A stretch of 64,000 nucleotides of DNA from Streptomyces canus (GTDB lineage Bacteria > Actinomycetota > Actinomycetes > Streptomycetales > Streptomycetaceae): assembly GCF_041435015.1 (NCBI RefSeq), contig NZ_CP107989.1, positions 5,456,001-5,520,000 of the forward strand. The letters are read 5' to 3'. The notes beneath the pieces were generated by a model. The model was not told the origin of the DNA. It saw only the letters and a list, made by a program, of their open reading frames with translations, and searched no databases. Shown here piece by piece: positions 16,044 to 25,426 of this stretch (the stretch's first letter is position 1; each line of letters opens with the position of its first letter). Both the position numbers and the translations under genes were made by a program.

Positions 16044-17042
16044 CTACAGGAACACCAGGTTCACGATCCAGAAGGCGCAGGCGGCCACGATCGCCGCCGC
16101 CGGCATGGTGATGAACCAGCCGAGGACGATGTTCTTGGCCACGCCCCAGCGGACCGCGTTGACGCGCTTGGTGGCGCCGACGCCCATGATCGCCGAGGTG
16201 ATGACGTGGGTCGTCGAGACCGGCGCCTTGAACAGGTAGGCGGTGGTGAACATGATCGCCGCACCGGTCGTCTCCGCGGCGAAACCCTGCGGCGGATCGA
16301 GCTCGATGATCTTCCGGCCCAGGGTGCGCATGATGCGCCAGCCGCCCGCGTACGTGCCCAGGGACAGCATCACCGCACAGGCGATCTTCACCCAGACCGG
16401 GATCGGGTCGCCGTACGTCTCGTGTCCGGAGATGACCAGGGCCATCACCACGACACCCATCGTCTTCTGGGCGTCCTGGAGACCGTGACCGAGGGCCATG
16501 CCGGCCGCGGACACGGTCTGCGCTATCCGGAAACCCCGCTTCGCCTTGTGCGGATTGGCCCGCCGGAAGATCCACATGATCGCGGCCATCACCAGGTAAC
16601 CGACGACCAGACCGACGACCGGTGAGAGGAACATCGGAATGACGACCTTGTCGAGCACACCGTTCCAGATCACTTCGGTGCCGCCCGCCAGCGCGGCCCC
16701 CACCATGCCCCCGAACAGCGCGTGCGAGGACGAGGAGGGGAGCCCGAAGTACCAGGTGACGAGGTTCCACACGATCGCGCCGACCAGTGCCGCGAAGAGG
16801 ATCGCCATCCCCTTCGAGCCCTGCGGCGTCTCGATCAGGCCCTCACTGACGGTCTTGGCGACCCCGGAGCCCAGAAAGGCTCCTGCCAGGTTCATGACCG
16901 CCGCCATGGCCAGCGCGGCCCGGGGGGTCAGCGCGCGCGTCGACACCGAGGTCGCGATCGCGTTCGCGGAGTCGTGAAAGCCGTTGGTGTACGTGAAGAA
17001 GAGCGCGACCAGGATGGTCACGACCAGAGCGAAGGTGTCCAT
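16044..17042 (-). CDS. pit: Low-affinity inorganic phosphate transporter, PiT family
   Basis: 332 residues with about ten membrane helices. The duplicated PiT signature is present near both ends: FTYTNGFHDSANAIAT (about 17-32) and the later GVGATKRVNAVRWGVAKNI. It takes up Pi (as metal phosphate in known members) using the ion gradient. It starts 8 bp after the DUF47 gene stop and is co-transcribed with it, a standard pairing. It converges on the pst operon. Confidence 0.95.
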   Translation of the reverse strand: MDTFALVVTILVALFFTYTNGFHDSANAIATSVSTRALTPRAALAMAAVMNLAGAFLGSGVAKTVSEGLIETPQGSKGMAILFAALVGAIVWNLVTWYFGLPSSSSHALFGGMVGAALAGGTEVIWNGVLDKVVIPMFLSPVVGLVVGYLVMAAIMWIFRRANPHKAKRGFRIAQTVSAAGMALGHGLQDAQKTMGVVVMALVISGHETYGDPIPVWVKIACAVMLSLGTYAGGWRIMRTLGRKIIELDPPQGFAAETTGAAIMFTTAYLFKAPVSTTHVITSAIMGVGATKRVNAVRWGVAKNIVLGWFITMPAAAIVAACAFWIVNLVFL

Positions 17043-17050
17043 GGAAGAGG

Positions 17051-17671
17051 TCAGGACTCCTTGACGGCGATGGTCTCCACCGTGTTCGCCACATGCTCGA
17101 ACGCGTCCGCGGCCTCTTCGAGGACGTCCACGATCTGCTTGAGCTTGAGGACCTCGATGGCCTCGTACTTGCCGTTGAAGAGCATGGCGAGCAGCTTGCG
17201 GTGGATCTGGTCCGCCTGGTTCTCCAGCCGGTTGACCTCGATCCAGTACTCGGTGAGGTTGTCCATGGTCCGCAGGTTCGGCATGGCCTCGGCCGTGAGC
17301 TCGGCCGCCCGCGCGAGCACCTCGATCTGCTGCTCGACGCCCTTGGGGAGCTCCTCGACGTTGTAGAGGACGACCAGGTCGACGGCCTCCTCCATGAAGT
17401 CCATGATGTCGTCGAGGGAGGACGCCAGGTTGTAGATGTCCTCGCGGTCGAACGGCGTGATGAAGGAGGAGTTCAACTGGTGGAAGATCGCGTGAGTGGC
17501 GTCGTCACCGGCGTGTTCAGCGGCCCGCATACGCTCTGCGATCTCGGCCCGGCCGGCGGTGTCCGCGCCGAGCAGTTCCATCAGGAGCTTCGAGCCCGTG
17601 ACGATGTTGTCCGCGGAGGCGGCGAACATGTCGTAGAAGCTCGTCTCCCTGGGGGTCAGACGAAAGCGCAC
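17051..17671 (-). CDS. DUF47 (PhoU-like) partner of the phosphate transporter
   Basis: 206 residues, all-helical, with the PhoU-like metal-binding pattern HAGDDATHAIFHQLN and DREDIYNLASSLDDIMDF. DUF47 proteins pair with PiT transporters and are thought to modulate their activity or expression. GTG start at 17671 with GAGGA upstream. It is first in a two-gene transcript with the transporter. Confidence 0.93.
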   Translation of the reverse strand: MRFRLTPRETSFYDMFAASADNIVTGSKLLMELLGADTAGRAEIAERMRAAEHAGDDATHAIFHQLNSSFITPFDREDIYNLASSLDDIMDFMEEAVDLVVLYNVEELPKGVEQQIEVLARAAELTAEAMPNLRTMDNLTEYWIEVNRLENQADQIHRKLLAMLFNGKYEAIEVLKLKQIVDVLEEAADAFEHVANTVETIAVKES

Positions 17672-17825
17672 AAGGGGTCCTCGGGGTGCATCGGTTTCGG
17701 TCAGGCTGATGCTAGGTGCATCATCCGGCCACGGCTAATGGGCCGTCCCCCAGTGTCGCCCATCGGGCACAGTGGTTGGCACCGGGGCCGTCCGCAGGCC
17801 GTATACCCGGGAAACTTCGGTACGA

Positions 17826-17844
17826 TATACCCAGGAGGGGTATA
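17826..17844 (+). promoter_or_regulatory. CsoR operator
   Basis: A perfect 7-5-7 palindrome, TATACCC-AGGAG-GGGTATA. Dyads of the TACCC/GGGTA type are the known operators of CsoR repressors. A further half site TATACCC lies at 17802-17808. A TACGAT -10-like hexamer (17821-17826) abuts the palindrome, so bound repressor would cover the transcription start. This implies autoregulation of csoR. Confidence 0.85.
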
Positions 17845-17871
17845 GGAATGCCCCTTGTTGTGGAGGACGCG

Positions 17872-18210
17872 ATGACGACCACCGACACCGGCGCCACGGC
17901 GCCCTCCGAGCCAGTGGCCGAAAACGTCACGCACGGCTACCACAAGCAGAAGGACGAACACCTCAAGCGCCTGCGCCGGATCGAGGGCCAGATCCGGGGC
18001 CTGCAGCGGATGGTCGACGAGGACGTCTACTGCATCGACATACTCACGCAGGTGTCGGCCTCCACCAAGGCCCTGCAGTCCTTCGCCCTGCAGCTCCTGG
18101 AGGAACACCTGCGGCACTGCGTCGCGGACGCTGCCGTCAAGGGCGGCGACGAGATCGACGCGAAGGTCGAGGAGGCGACGAAGGCCATCGGCCGGCTGCT
18201 GCGGACCTGA
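17872..18210 (+). CDS. csoR: Copper-sensing repressor CsoR
   Basis: 112 residues from the ATG at 17872, which has GGAGG five bases upstream; an in-frame ATG at 17848 partly overlaps the operator. Four-helix CsoR/RcnR fold with the Cu(I) ligand set Cys54, His79 and Cys83 (spacing 25 and 4), exactly the spacing of S. lividans CsoR. Apo protein represses; Cu(I) binding releases DNA. No copper chaperone or ATPase gene is adjacent, so its other targets lie elsewhere. Confidence 0.93.
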   Translation: MTTTDTGATAPSEPVAENVTHGYHKQKDEHLKRLRRIEGQIRGLQRMVDEDVYCIDILTQVSASTKALQSFALQLLEEHLRHCVADAAVKGGDEIDAKVEEATKAIGRLLRT

Positions 18211-18235
18211 TCGGGCCTTCCCCGCGACGGGACGG

Positions 18236-18263
18236 GCGCCCCCGGCTCACGTGCCGGGGGCGC
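18236..18263. terminator. Bidirectional hairpin whose loop holds a stop codon
   Basis: GCGCCCCCGGC (18236-18246) pairs with 18253-18263 across the loop TCACGT. The loop contains the TGA stop of the small convergent gene (complement of 18247-18249). It can end both csoR and that gene. Confidence 0.8.
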
Positions 18264-18423
18264 TCGCGCGTTCTTCGGTCACTTTCAGCACCTCGTCGAT
18301 GCTCTCCAGGCTGAGCCGGTCGTCCGCGGCCGACGCCGCGATGATCAGCTCTCCGCACAGTTCGATCTCGGCGAGGGCCACGTGGTCCTGCACCGCCGTA
18401 CCGCCGACCGGAGCCACGCGCAT
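18247..18423 (-). CDS. Small conserved acidic protein, 58 residues
   Basis: Begins MRVAPVGGTAVQ and continues with ALAEIELCGELIIAASA and LSLESIDEVLKV. It is acidic and predicted helical with one Cys. An AGAGGTG ribosome site lies just before the ATG; the GTG two codons in has better spacing. From memory a similar short gene occurs at this place in other Streptomyces. Function unknown. It is too short for ORF finders with a 60-residue cut-off. Confidence 0.7.
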   Translation of the reverse strand: MRVAPVGGTAVQDHVALAEIELCGELIIAASAADDRLSLESIDEVLKVTEERASAPGT

Positions 18424-18521
18424 CACCTCTTCTCTGCCGTTACCGACTTCCTAGAGTAGGGAGCGGCACACACACCGCGCATGGCACGGACGGGCTAGTT
18501 CTTGACGCCCGTCATGGCCGC

Positions 18522-19358
18522 TCACTCCTCGGCGATCTTGCCGGCGTAGATGTCCCGGGCGGCCGGCAGACGTACGTCCGTGGCGATCCCGAAGTCGTAC
18601 AGGAGGGTCGTCGAGGCGACCGCGACCGTGCCCTGCCGCTGTCCGTTGACGAAGCTGAAGCGGTGGCGGATCTTGCGGATGCGGCCCTGGTCGTCGAGGT
18701 AGACGTCGAAGGGCACCGCGGCCGTGGCGAACCCTTTCGCCGCCGCTGCCAGGACATCCTTGTTGGCGCCTGAGGCGCTCTTCGCCGCGGCGGCGAGGTC
18801 CGCCGTACCCCGGTAGTGCCGCACCTCGGTCCCCGCGAGCTCGGTCGTGCCGACGTACGTCGCCGTCCTGGTCCCGCGCAGCACCTCGGCGGCGGCGAAC
18901 GGATCGGTGGCCCCGCCGGTGACGAGATTGCCGTCGGAGAGGGTCGCGGTGTCGACGCGCACCCACTTGTCGGCGGGCACCCCTGCGCCCCGGTTCTTCA
19001 TGAACAGGGCACCGGGGGCGAGGAGTTCGGTGATCGGCCGGTGCTCGCTGGTGCCGGCCGGGTCCTGCGGCAGCATCACCTTGAGCCGGCCGAGCCGCTC
19101 GCGGTAGTCGTACACGCCCTCGCCGCGGATGGTGACCCGGGTGCCGCCGGTGGCCATCTCCATCGACGTGCTCGCCTTCGAACTGCCCGCGTCCTCCAGG
19201 GCGTCGGCGGCCCGGCGCAGGGTCCCGACCGGGTCGGGCGCGCGCGCGTCGTCGAGCGTGGCGCCGCTGCCCGAGCAACTGGTGGCGCCGGCGCAGGCGA
19301 TGAGCACCGCCGCGACGACGACCGACCCGCCGGCCTGCCTCTGCTGTCGCTCCGCCAT
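18522..19358 (-). CDS. Lipoprotein, LprG/LppX-like fold candidate
   Basis: 278 residues. N-terminal hydrophobic segment with a Cys at AGATSC that fits a lipobox. The rest is a single beta-rich domain with repeated strand patterns (GTRVTIRGEGVYDYRERLG, PFDVYLDDQGRIRKIRHRF) typical of the LolA/LprG-like lipoproteins of actinobacteria. Those proteins bind acylated lipids in an open-sided cavity, so a lipid-carrier or sensing role is possible. It sits alone between csoR-side genes and the small Cys protein. Confidence 0.75.
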   Translation of the reverse strand: MAERQQRQAGGSVVVAAVLIACAGATSCSGSGATLDDARAPDPVGTLRRAADALEDAGSSKASTSMEMATGGTRVTIRGEGVYDYRERLGRLKVMLPQDPAGTSEHRPITELLAPGALFMKNRGAGVPADKWVRVDTATLSDGNLVTGGATDPFAAAEVLRGTRTATYVGTTELAGTEVRHYRGTADLAAAAKSASGANKDVLAAAAKGFATAAVPFDVYLDDQGRIRKIRHRFSFVNGQRQGTVAVASTTLLYDFGIATDVRLPAARDIYAGKIAEE

Positions 19359-19474
19359 CGCCGCCTACCCCCAGCCGTCCGTCAAGGACCCCCTGTCGAT
19401 TCGCCTAACGACGGGCAGGAGGGGGTCGTCACGCGCATACCGGGCCTTTACCCGCGGTGGGTAACGTTGTCGGC

Positions 19475-19648
19475 GTGGCGCAGCAGGACAGGATCCCCCC
19501 ACCTCCCTCCGACCCACCGGCCCACCACACGCAGATGGTCGAACAAGGCCGCTTCTGCCTGGCCCGGTGCACCTGCGGCTGGCGCGGGCCGGCGCGCAGA
19601 GCCCGCAGCCAGGCGCGGGCGGACGCGGAGGGGCACGCACCGGTCTGA
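19475..19648 (+). CDS. Small Cys- and Arg-rich protein (CxCGWRG), 57 residues
   Basis: A Pro-rich start is followed by QGRFCLARCTCGWRGPARRA. The C-x3-C-x-C pattern with Arg-rich flanks suggests a small metal knuckle or nucleic-acid binder. The GTG at 19475 lies about 8 bases after a TAACGT -10-like element, so the message may be leaderless; an in-frame GTG at 19457 would put the -10 inside the gene. Function unknown, and it converges on the nudix gene. Confidence 0.65.
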   Translation: MAQQDRIPPPPSDPPAHHTQMVEQGRFCLARCTCGWRGPARRARSQARADAEGHAPV

Positions 19649-19670
19649 GAGCCGCCCCCGTCCAAGGGTG

Positions 19671-20096
19671 CTACGTGTGTTCGAGCACCCGCACCAGGAG
19701 CTCGTCGACGAGTGTCCTGTCCCGGGGCTGGGTCAGCCGGTTCCTCGCGGCCGTCGGGGAGAGCCAGAGGATGCGGTCGACCTCGTCGTTCGGGGTGAAG
19801 GCGCCGGTGGTGGCCTCGGCCGCCCAGTAACGGACCTGCTTGGGGCGACCGTTGGCGTAGTACTGCGCGGCGGAGAGCGGGACGCCGGGTGCGGCCCGGT
19901 ACCCGGTCTCCTCCTCCACCTCGCGCAGCGCGCCGGTGAGGGCGTCCTCGCCGCGCTTCAGCTTGCCCTTGGGGTGCGACCAGTCGTCGTATTTCGGCCT
20001 GTGGACCAGGCAGACCTCCAGCTCGCCGTCGATCGGGGAGCGGCGCCACAGCACGCAGCCTGCCGCCTGTACGGGAGTGTGCGGGGTGTCGGTCAC
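19671..20096 (-). CDS. NUDIX hydrolase (MutT-like)
   Basis: 141 residues from the GTG at 20096, with AAGGAGG 11 bases upstream. The full Nudix box is present: GX5EX7REVEEETGY in the segment starting GKLKRGED. Likely hydrolyses nucleoside diphosphate-linked compounds or diphosphoinositol-like substrates. It forms a same-strand cluster ppk - CHAD - nudix, which suggests a joint role in polyphosphate or nucleotide-phosphate turnover. Confidence 0.92.
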   Translation of the reverse strand: MTDTPHTPVQAAGCVLWRRSPIDGELEVCLVHRPKYDDWSHPKGKLKRGEDALTGALREVEEETGYRAAPGVPLSAAQYYANGRPKQVRYWAAEATTGAFTPNDEVDRILWLSPTAARNRLTQPRDRTLVDELLVRVLEHT

Positions 20097-20113
20097 TGGA
20101 GTCGCTGCCTCCT

Positions 20114-21178
20114 TCAGGTGCTGACGGCCTGTTTCTGCCAGCACTGCTGGAACGCGAACCGGGCCGCCTCCACCTCGTGGCGCTGGTCGGCGTGCAGAAC
20201 GCCGAGGGCGTAGGCGGTGGCCGGGGCGATGCGGGGGGTGCGGGCCGCCGCCGCGGCGGCGGCCGCGGCCTCAGAGGCGTCCCGGTGGCGGTCCAGGGCC
20301 TCACCTGCCGTCAGGAGCCGTAGCTCCACCGGGGGGTTGGTGCCGCAGAGGACCTCCCGCGCGTATCGGTGCAGGCGAAGGAGGAGGCGGACCTGGTGCC
20401 AGGGGGCGTCCTGGGGGTGGGGGGAGGGGTCCGGGGAGAGACCGTGGATGAGGGCCTCGGCGTTGTACGGATGGCCCGCGGTGATCAGGGGGAGGGCGGT
20501 CACCGCGTCCTGGAGGCGTTCCTGTGCCGCGGTGGCCATGGGGTGGAGGTCGGTGGTGACGGCCGTTTTCGTCAGGGGGACTTCGCTCGCCAGTACGGCG
20601 ATGTTGTCGGCGACCGCGTGGAAGCGGGAGGAGCCGAGGGCCTGGAGGGCGGTGCTGTGGGCTCGGGTGCGGGCGAGGGTGAGCTGGCGGTCGAGGAGGG
20701 CGCCCGCTTTCGCGGCGCCCACGGTCAGGTTGCCGCGGTCCGGGGCGGGCACCGGGTGGGTGGGGGAGCCGGCGGTGCCCACCGCCGCACTCGCCGGCTG
20801 CGCCGGGAACACCGCGCCCGACAGCCTGTGCAGGGCCAGCAGCAGGCGTTCCAGACGGGACTCGTACGCGTGCTCCATGCCCAAGGTCCCTGACAGCCAG
20901 GCCAGTTCGGGGCGGAGGGCCTCCGACCAGTCGGGGTCCAGGAGCGGGCGGAAGGTGTGGAGGCTGGAGCTGATGCGGCGGACCGAGCGGCGCAGGGCCC
21001 GGGCTGCGTCGACGGGGTCCTCCGCGCCCGCCGCCGAGGCACCGCCGGACTCCCGGTGCTGGCGCAGGGCGCGGAGGAATTCCGTGGCCTGGGACCGCAG
21101 GTAGCCCGCGAGGGCGTCCCCGGTGGTCCCGACGTGCCCGGCCAGGGGATCCGTCGGTTCAAGGTGTTGCTGTGCCAC
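20114..21178 (-). CDS. CHAD-domain protein
   Basis: 354 residues, mostly helical and rich in Arg and His ([30 protein letters not shown]), the hallmark of CHAD domains. CHAD modules bind polyphosphate through basic surface residues. It overlaps the end of ppk by 20 bp with GGAGG upstream of its GTG start, so it is translated with ppk. A partner role in polyphosphate handling is well supported by context. Confidence 0.9.
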   Translation of the reverse strand: MAQQHLEPTDPLAGHVGTTGDALAGYLRSQATEFLRALRQHRESGGASAAGAEDPVDAARALRRSVRRISSSLHTFRPLLDPDWSEALRPELAWLSGTLGMEHAYESRLERLLLALHRLSGAVFPAQPASAAVGTAGSPTHPVPAPDRGNLTVGAAKAGALLDRQLTLARTRAHSTALQALGSSRFHAVADNIAVLASEVPLTKTAVTTDLHPMATAAQERLQDAVTALPLITAGHPYNAEALIHGLSPDPSPHPQDAPWHQVRLLLRLHRYAREVLCGTNPPVELRLLTAGEALDRHRDASEAAAAAAAAARTPRIAPATAYALGVLHADQRHEVEAARFAFQQCWQKQAVST

Positions 21179-23528
21179 GCCGGCGCCTCCGGGCGTCTAT
21201 GAGCATCTCCTGGACGTTGCGCAGGGGCTGGCCGTCCGCATCCGTGGCGTGCCGGGTCCACTCGCCGTCCGGGCCGAGATGCCAGGACGCGGTGGTGTCG
21301 GACATGCCGGTCTCCAGCAGCCGGTTGAGGGCCGCCCGGTGGGCCGGGTCGGTGACCCGGACCAGGGCCTCTATCCGGCGGTCGAGGTTGCGGTGCATCA
21401 TGTCGGCGCTGCCGATCCACACCTCGGGCTCGCCGCCGTTGCCGAAGCCGAAGACCCGGGAGTGTTCGAGGAACCGGCCGAGGATCGAGCGGACCCGGAT
21501 GTTCTCGGACATGCCGGCGACGCCGGGGCGGATCGCGCAGATGCCGCGCACCCAGACGTCGACCGGCACACCCGCCTGGGACGCGCGGTAGAGCGAGTCG
21601 ATGAGCGCCTCGTCCACCATGGAGTTGACCTTGATGCGGATGAAGGCGGGACGCCCTGCGCGGTGGTGCTGGACTTCCTTGTTCACGCGGGAAATGAGGC
21701 CGTCGCGAAGGGACTTGGGCGCCACGAGGAGGCGGCGGTAGGTCTCGCGACGGGAGTAGCCGGACAGCCGGTTGAAGAGGTCGGAGAGGTCCGCGCCCAC
21801 CTGCGGGTCGGCGGTGAGCAGGCCCAGGTCCTCGTAGAGGCGCGCGGTCTTCGGGTGGTAGTTGCCGGTGCCGACGTGGCTGTACCGCCGTAGCGTGTCG
21901 CCCTCCTGACGGACCACCAGGGACAGCTTGCAGTGGGTCTTCAGGCCGACCAGGCCGTAGACGACATGGCAGCCCGCCTCCTCCAGCTTGCGCGCCCACT
22001 TGATGTTGGCGTGCTCGTCGAAGCGGGCCTTGATCTCGACCAGGACGAGGACCTGCTTGCCGGCCTCGGCGGCGTCGATGAGGGCGTCGACGATCGGGGA
22101 GTCGCCAGAAGTGCGGTACAGGGTCTGCTTGATGGCGAGGACGTCCGGGTCGTCGGCCGCCTGCTGGAGGAAGGCCTGCACCGAGGTCGAGAAGGAGTCG
22201 TAGGGGTGGTGCAGCAGGACGTCGCGGGCGCGCAGGGACGCGAAGATGTCGGGCGCGGACGCCGACTCGACCTCCGCCAGGTCGCGGTGGACACCGGCGA
22301 CGAACTTGCGGTACTTCAGCTCGGGGCGGTCGAGGCCCGCGATGCGGAAGAGGCCGGTGAGGTCGAGAGGGCCGGGGAGCGGGTAGACCTCCGCCTCGGA
22401 GATCTTCAGCTCGCGCACCAGCAGGTCGAGGACCTCGCGGTCGATGGACTCCTCGACCTCCAGACGCACCGGCGGGCCGAAGCGGCGCCGCATGAGTTCC
22501 CTCTCCAGGGCCTGGAGAAGGTTCTCGGCGTCGTCCTCCTCGACCTCCAGGTCCTCGTTGCGGGTGACCCGGAAGGTGTGGTGCTCCAGCACCTCCATGC
22601 CCGGGAACAGCTCCTCCAGGTGGGCCGCGATGACGTCCTCGATGGGGACGTAGCGGCCGGGGGAGGACTCCAGGAAGCGGGACAGCAGCGGCGGGACCTT
22701 GACCCGGGCGAAGTGGCGCTTGCCGTTGACCGGGTTGCGCACGATCACGGCCAGGTTCAGCGACAGGCCGGAGATGTACGGGAAGGGGTGCGCCGGGTCG
22801 ACCGCGAGGGGGGTCAGGACCGGGAAGATCTGGTGGCGGAACAGGGTGAAGAGGCGGGCCTGCTCCTTCTCCTGGAGTTCGCTCCAGCGGACCAGGTGGA
22901 TGCCCTCCTCGGCCAGGGCGGGAGCGACGTCCTCGTGGTAGCAGGCGGCGTGCCGGGCCATCAGCTCGCGGGAGCGGGCCCAGATCATCTCCAGGACCTC
23001 GCGCGGCTGGAGGCCGGAGGCGGAGCGGGTGGCGACGCCGGTGGCGATACGGCGCTTCAGTCCGGCCACCCGGACCATGAAGAACTCGTCCAGGTTGCTG
23101 GCGAAGATCGCGAGGAAGTTCGCGCGCTCCAGCATGGGGGTGTTCGGGTCCTCGGCGAGTTCCAGGACACGTTCGTTGAACGCGAGCCAGCTGCGCTCCC
23201 GGTCGAGGAAACGACCCTGCGGGAGCTGGGCGGCCCCGTCGACCGGGACCTCCTCGTACGCGTCGAGATCGGCGTCGAGGTCTGGCTCCAGATCGGAAAC
23301 GGTGGCCGACACGGTGTGCGGGCGGTGCGCGGCTATGGAGCCCACGGAGGGCTGCACGTGCTGGACCTCTGCCTGGGTGTTCGACTGGCTCATGACCCCA
23401 TTCTTCCGCGCCGGACGCGAAACGGGCGCGTCGGAGGCGGCGAGCGGGAGCACGACGGCGACCGGGGCGTCCCCGTTCCCCGCGGATCCCTCGGGTGGCG
23501 GCGAAGGCTCTGGCACGGCGGGCTTCAT
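21159..23528 (-). CDS. ppk: Polyphosphate kinase
   Basis: About 789 residues. PPK1 layout: N-terminal [19 protein letters not shown], a central helical region, then the two PLD-like C domains with the autophosphorylated His in [12 protein letters not shown] and the second His in the [10 protein letters not shown] segment. It makes polyphosphate reversibly from ATP. Start uncertain: ATG at 23528 has no ribosome site, while ATG at 23393 (744 residues) has GGAAG nine bases upstream and removes a low-complexity lead-in. GTTCAG-type repeats upstream are weak PHO-box candidates. Confidence 0.95.
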   Translation of the reverse strand: MKPAVPEPSPPPEGSAGNGDAPVAVVLPLAASDAPVSRPARKNGVMSQSNTQAEVQHVQPSVGSIAAHRPHTVSATVSDLEPDLDADLDAYEEVPVDGAAQLPQGRFLDRERSWLAFNERVLELAEDPNTPMLERANFLAIFASNLDEFFMVRVAGLKRRIATGVATRSASGLQPREVLEMIWARSRELMARHAACYHEDVAPALAEEGIHLVRWSELQEKEQARLFTLFRHQIFPVLTPLAVDPAHPFPYISGLSLNLAVIVRNPVNGKRHFARVKVPPLLSRFLESSPGRYVPIEDVIAAHLEELFPGMEVLEHHTFRVTRNEDLEVEEDDAENLLQALERELMRRRFGPPVRLEVEESIDREVLDLLVRELKISEAEVYPLPGPLDLTGLFRIAGLDRPELKYRKFVAGVHRDLAEVESASAPDIFASLRARDVLLHHPYDSFSTSVQAFLQQAADDPDVLAIKQTLYRTSGDSPIVDALIDAAEAGKQVLVLVEIKARFDEHANIKWARKLEEAGCHVVYGLVGLKTHCKLSLVVRQEGDTLRRYSHVGTGNYHPKTARLYEDLGLLTADPQVGADLSDLFNRLSGYSRRETYRRLLVAPKSLRDGLISRVNKEVQHHRAGRPAFIRIKVNSMVDEALIDSLYRASQAGVPVDVWVRGICAIRPGVAGMSENIRVRSILGRFLEHSRVFGFGNGGEPEVWIGSADMMHRNLDRRIEALVRVTDPAHRAALNRLLETGMSDTTASWHLGPDGEWTRHATDADGQPLRNVQEMLIDARRRRRGTATP

Positions 23529-23616
23529 TCGGTGAGGGTCGCAAGCCCGTCTGAACCAATGGTTACGGCGACATGGCGTTCGGGATATCGGAGGACGGCT
23601 CCCGAGCGTCCGCACA

Positions 23617-23662
23617 CCTGAACCGCACGTCCTTCCCGCTGCCGGGGGACATGCGGTTCAGG
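23617..23662 (-). terminator. 11-bp inverted repeat between ABC operon and ppk
   Basis: CCTGAACCGCA (23617-23627) pairs perfectly with 23652-23662 over a 24-base loop. It begins 7 bp past the last permease stop and probably ends the ABC operon transcript before ppk. The GGTTCAGG arms also resemble PHO-box cores. Confidence 0.6.
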
Positions 23663-23669
23663 GGCGTTC

Positions 23670-24497
23670 TCAGGCGGTACGGCGGCGCAGTACCCGGAAG
23701 GCGGCGGTGGTCGCCAGCGCGGTGACGGTGAGGACGATGCCGGTCTCGACGAGGTGCAGGGGCCAGAAATGGGACGCGGGGTGGTAGCCACCGCTCCGGG
23801 TCTGCCACAGGGCGGGGGACGCCTTGCCGCTGCCCGCCGTCGGCCAGAAGTCCTCGCGGTACCGCTCGGCACACCGGTTGAGCACGATCATCACCGTGAC
23901 CGCGACCGCGAGGGCGGGCAGGGAGCGTCGTAGCAGCAGCGCGGCGAGCGTGCCGACCGCCAGCGCGCACAGGCCGTACGCCACCACGACCGGGCCGCGT
24001 GCGGCGAACACGTCGGGGAAGGACCAGTCGTCGCCCATCAGGTCCCGGTGCGCCGACCAGGCCCAGCGGTAGACGGGGACGAACACGGCGCCGGCGAGGA
24101 CGATCAGAACGGCGGGTACGGCGAGCTTGACGGCCAGCCAGCGGGTGGGCGTGCAGGACTGCGTCCATGCCAGTCGCGCGGTGCCCGATTCCAGTTCACG
24201 GCCGATCAGCGCGCCGCCCGCCCAGGCGGCCACGGCCCAGAAGCTGTAGTACATGAACGTACTGGTCCAGCCCATGGGCTCGGTGTAGTCGCGCCAGGCC
24301 CCGATACCGCACAGGCCCGGTCGGTCGTCGCGGCAGGCGGCCAGGGTCGCGTGGACCGAGTCGGCGGTGACCTCGGTCAGCCAGACCAGGTAGCCGACGC
24401 AGGCGAGGACGAAGACGCCCCACACCACCAGGGCCGTGCGGTGCAGCCGCAGCACGGTCCGGGTGAGCCCCTGCCGGTGGAGGGTCGGGGTGCTCAT
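23670..24497 (-). CDS. ABC transporter permease, last gene of GntR-controlled operon
   Basis: 275 residues with about six membrane helices, including LVVWGVFVLACVGYLVW near the N-terminus. The segment ELESGTARLAWTQS after helix 2 is shared with its upstream neighbour and marks the ABC-2-like permease class common behind YtrA-type regulators. It overlaps the previous permease by four bases (ATGA). Substrate unknown; drug or peptide export is typical for the class. Confidence 0.85.
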   Translation of the reverse strand: MSTPTLHRQGLTRTVLRLHRTALVVWGVFVLACVGYLVWLTEVTADSVHATLAACRDDRPGLCGIGAWRDYTEPMGWTSTFMYYSFWAVAAWAGGALIGRELESGTARLAWTQSCTPTRWLAVKLAVPAVLIVLAGAVFVPVYRWAWSAHRDLMGDDWSFPDVFAARGPVVVAYGLCALAVGTLAALLLRRSLPALAVAVTVMIVLNRCAERYREDFWPTAGSGKASPALWQTRSGGYHPASHFWPLHLVETGIVLTVTALATTAAFRVLRRRTA

Positions 24498-25426
24498 CCG
24501 ATGGCTGCCCGCCTGCGCAGGAGGCCGAACGCGACGGCGACGGCCACGGCGGTGAGGGCGAGCAGGACGCCGGTCTCCAGGAGCTGGCGGGGCCAGTAGT
24601 CGGAGGACGGCAGGTACTCGCGGGTGAACCGGACGACGTCGTGCTTCGCGAGGCAGGCCTTGTCGTCGTAGCAGCCCGGGTCGCGGATCTCGGTGCCGGC
24701 GGAGGTGAACGCCCGGCTGCGCGAGCTGAGCTCGGGCTGCTGGTAGCGGCCCTGGAAGGGCCAGTGGTTGCCGCGGAAGGCGTAGACCAGGAAGTACGCG
24801 AACCCGCTGAAGGCGAGGGCGGGAAGGGTGCGGCGGGCGGTGAGGCCGATCAGGGCGCCGAGGGTGAGACCGAGCAGGGGGGCGGCGACGGTGGCCGGGC
24901 CGAGGGAGAAGTAGAGGGAGCGGGGGCCGATGCCGGCGATGAGCAGCTCGCTGTGGGCGGACCACAGCTGGTGGTACAGGACGGTCAGCAGGGTGGTGCC
25001 GAGGACGATGAAGGCCGCGGGGACGGCGAGCGCGGTGGCGAGCCAGCGTGCCGGGGAGACCGACTGGGTCCAGGCGAGCTGTGCGGTGCCGCTCTCCAGT
25101 TCGCGGGCGATCAGCGGGCCGCCGGCGAACAGGGCGACGGCGAAGGAGGCCATGGTGAGCAGAGTGTCGGGGTAGTAGAAGAGGTCGTTGTACTCGGTCG
25201 CGGGGCTGTCGGGCATGATCAGCCCGGAGTACCCGTAGACGGCGAGTTTCCGCTGTGCGGCCTCGGCACCGGGGCCGAGGAGCCAGAGCAGGAAGCCCGC
25301 GGTGGCGGTCACGAAGGCGAGCCAGATCCACAGGGCGCCGCGGTGCAGGCGCAGGACGGTGCGGATCAGGCCGCGTGGTGGGCGCGCCGAAGAAGTGGGC
25401 GCTTCGAGGACGGCGGCGGCGCTCAT
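24494..25426 (-). CDS. ABC transporter permease
   Basis: 310 residues with about six helices. It shares RTVLRLHRGALWIW and ELESGTAQLAWTQS with the next gene, so the two permeases are paralogues. A large outside loop carries CYDDKAC, possibly disulphide-bonded. It overlaps the ATPase gene end by four bases and likely forms a heterodimeric channel with its neighbour. Confidence 0.87.
   Translation of the reverse strand: MSAAAVLEAPTSSARPPRGLIRTVLRLHRGALWIWLAFVTATAGFLLWLLGPGAEAAQRKLAVYGYSGLIMPDSPATEYNDLFYYPDTLLTMASFAVALFAGGPLIARELESGTAQLAWTQSVSPARWLATALAVPAAFIVLGTTLLTVLYHQLWSAHSELLIAGIGPRSLYFSLGPATVAAPLLGLTLGALIGLTARRTLPALAFSGFAYFLVYAFRGNHWPFQGRYQQPELSSRSRAFTSAGTEIRDPGCYDDKACLAKHDVVRFTREYLPSSDYWPRQLLETGVLLALTAVAVAVAFGLLRRRAAIG

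Noticed and set aside
23528..23669. Definite PHO box before ppk
   Set aside because: GTTCAG-type repeats occur but match the GTTCACC consensus poorly and are not in 11-bp register.
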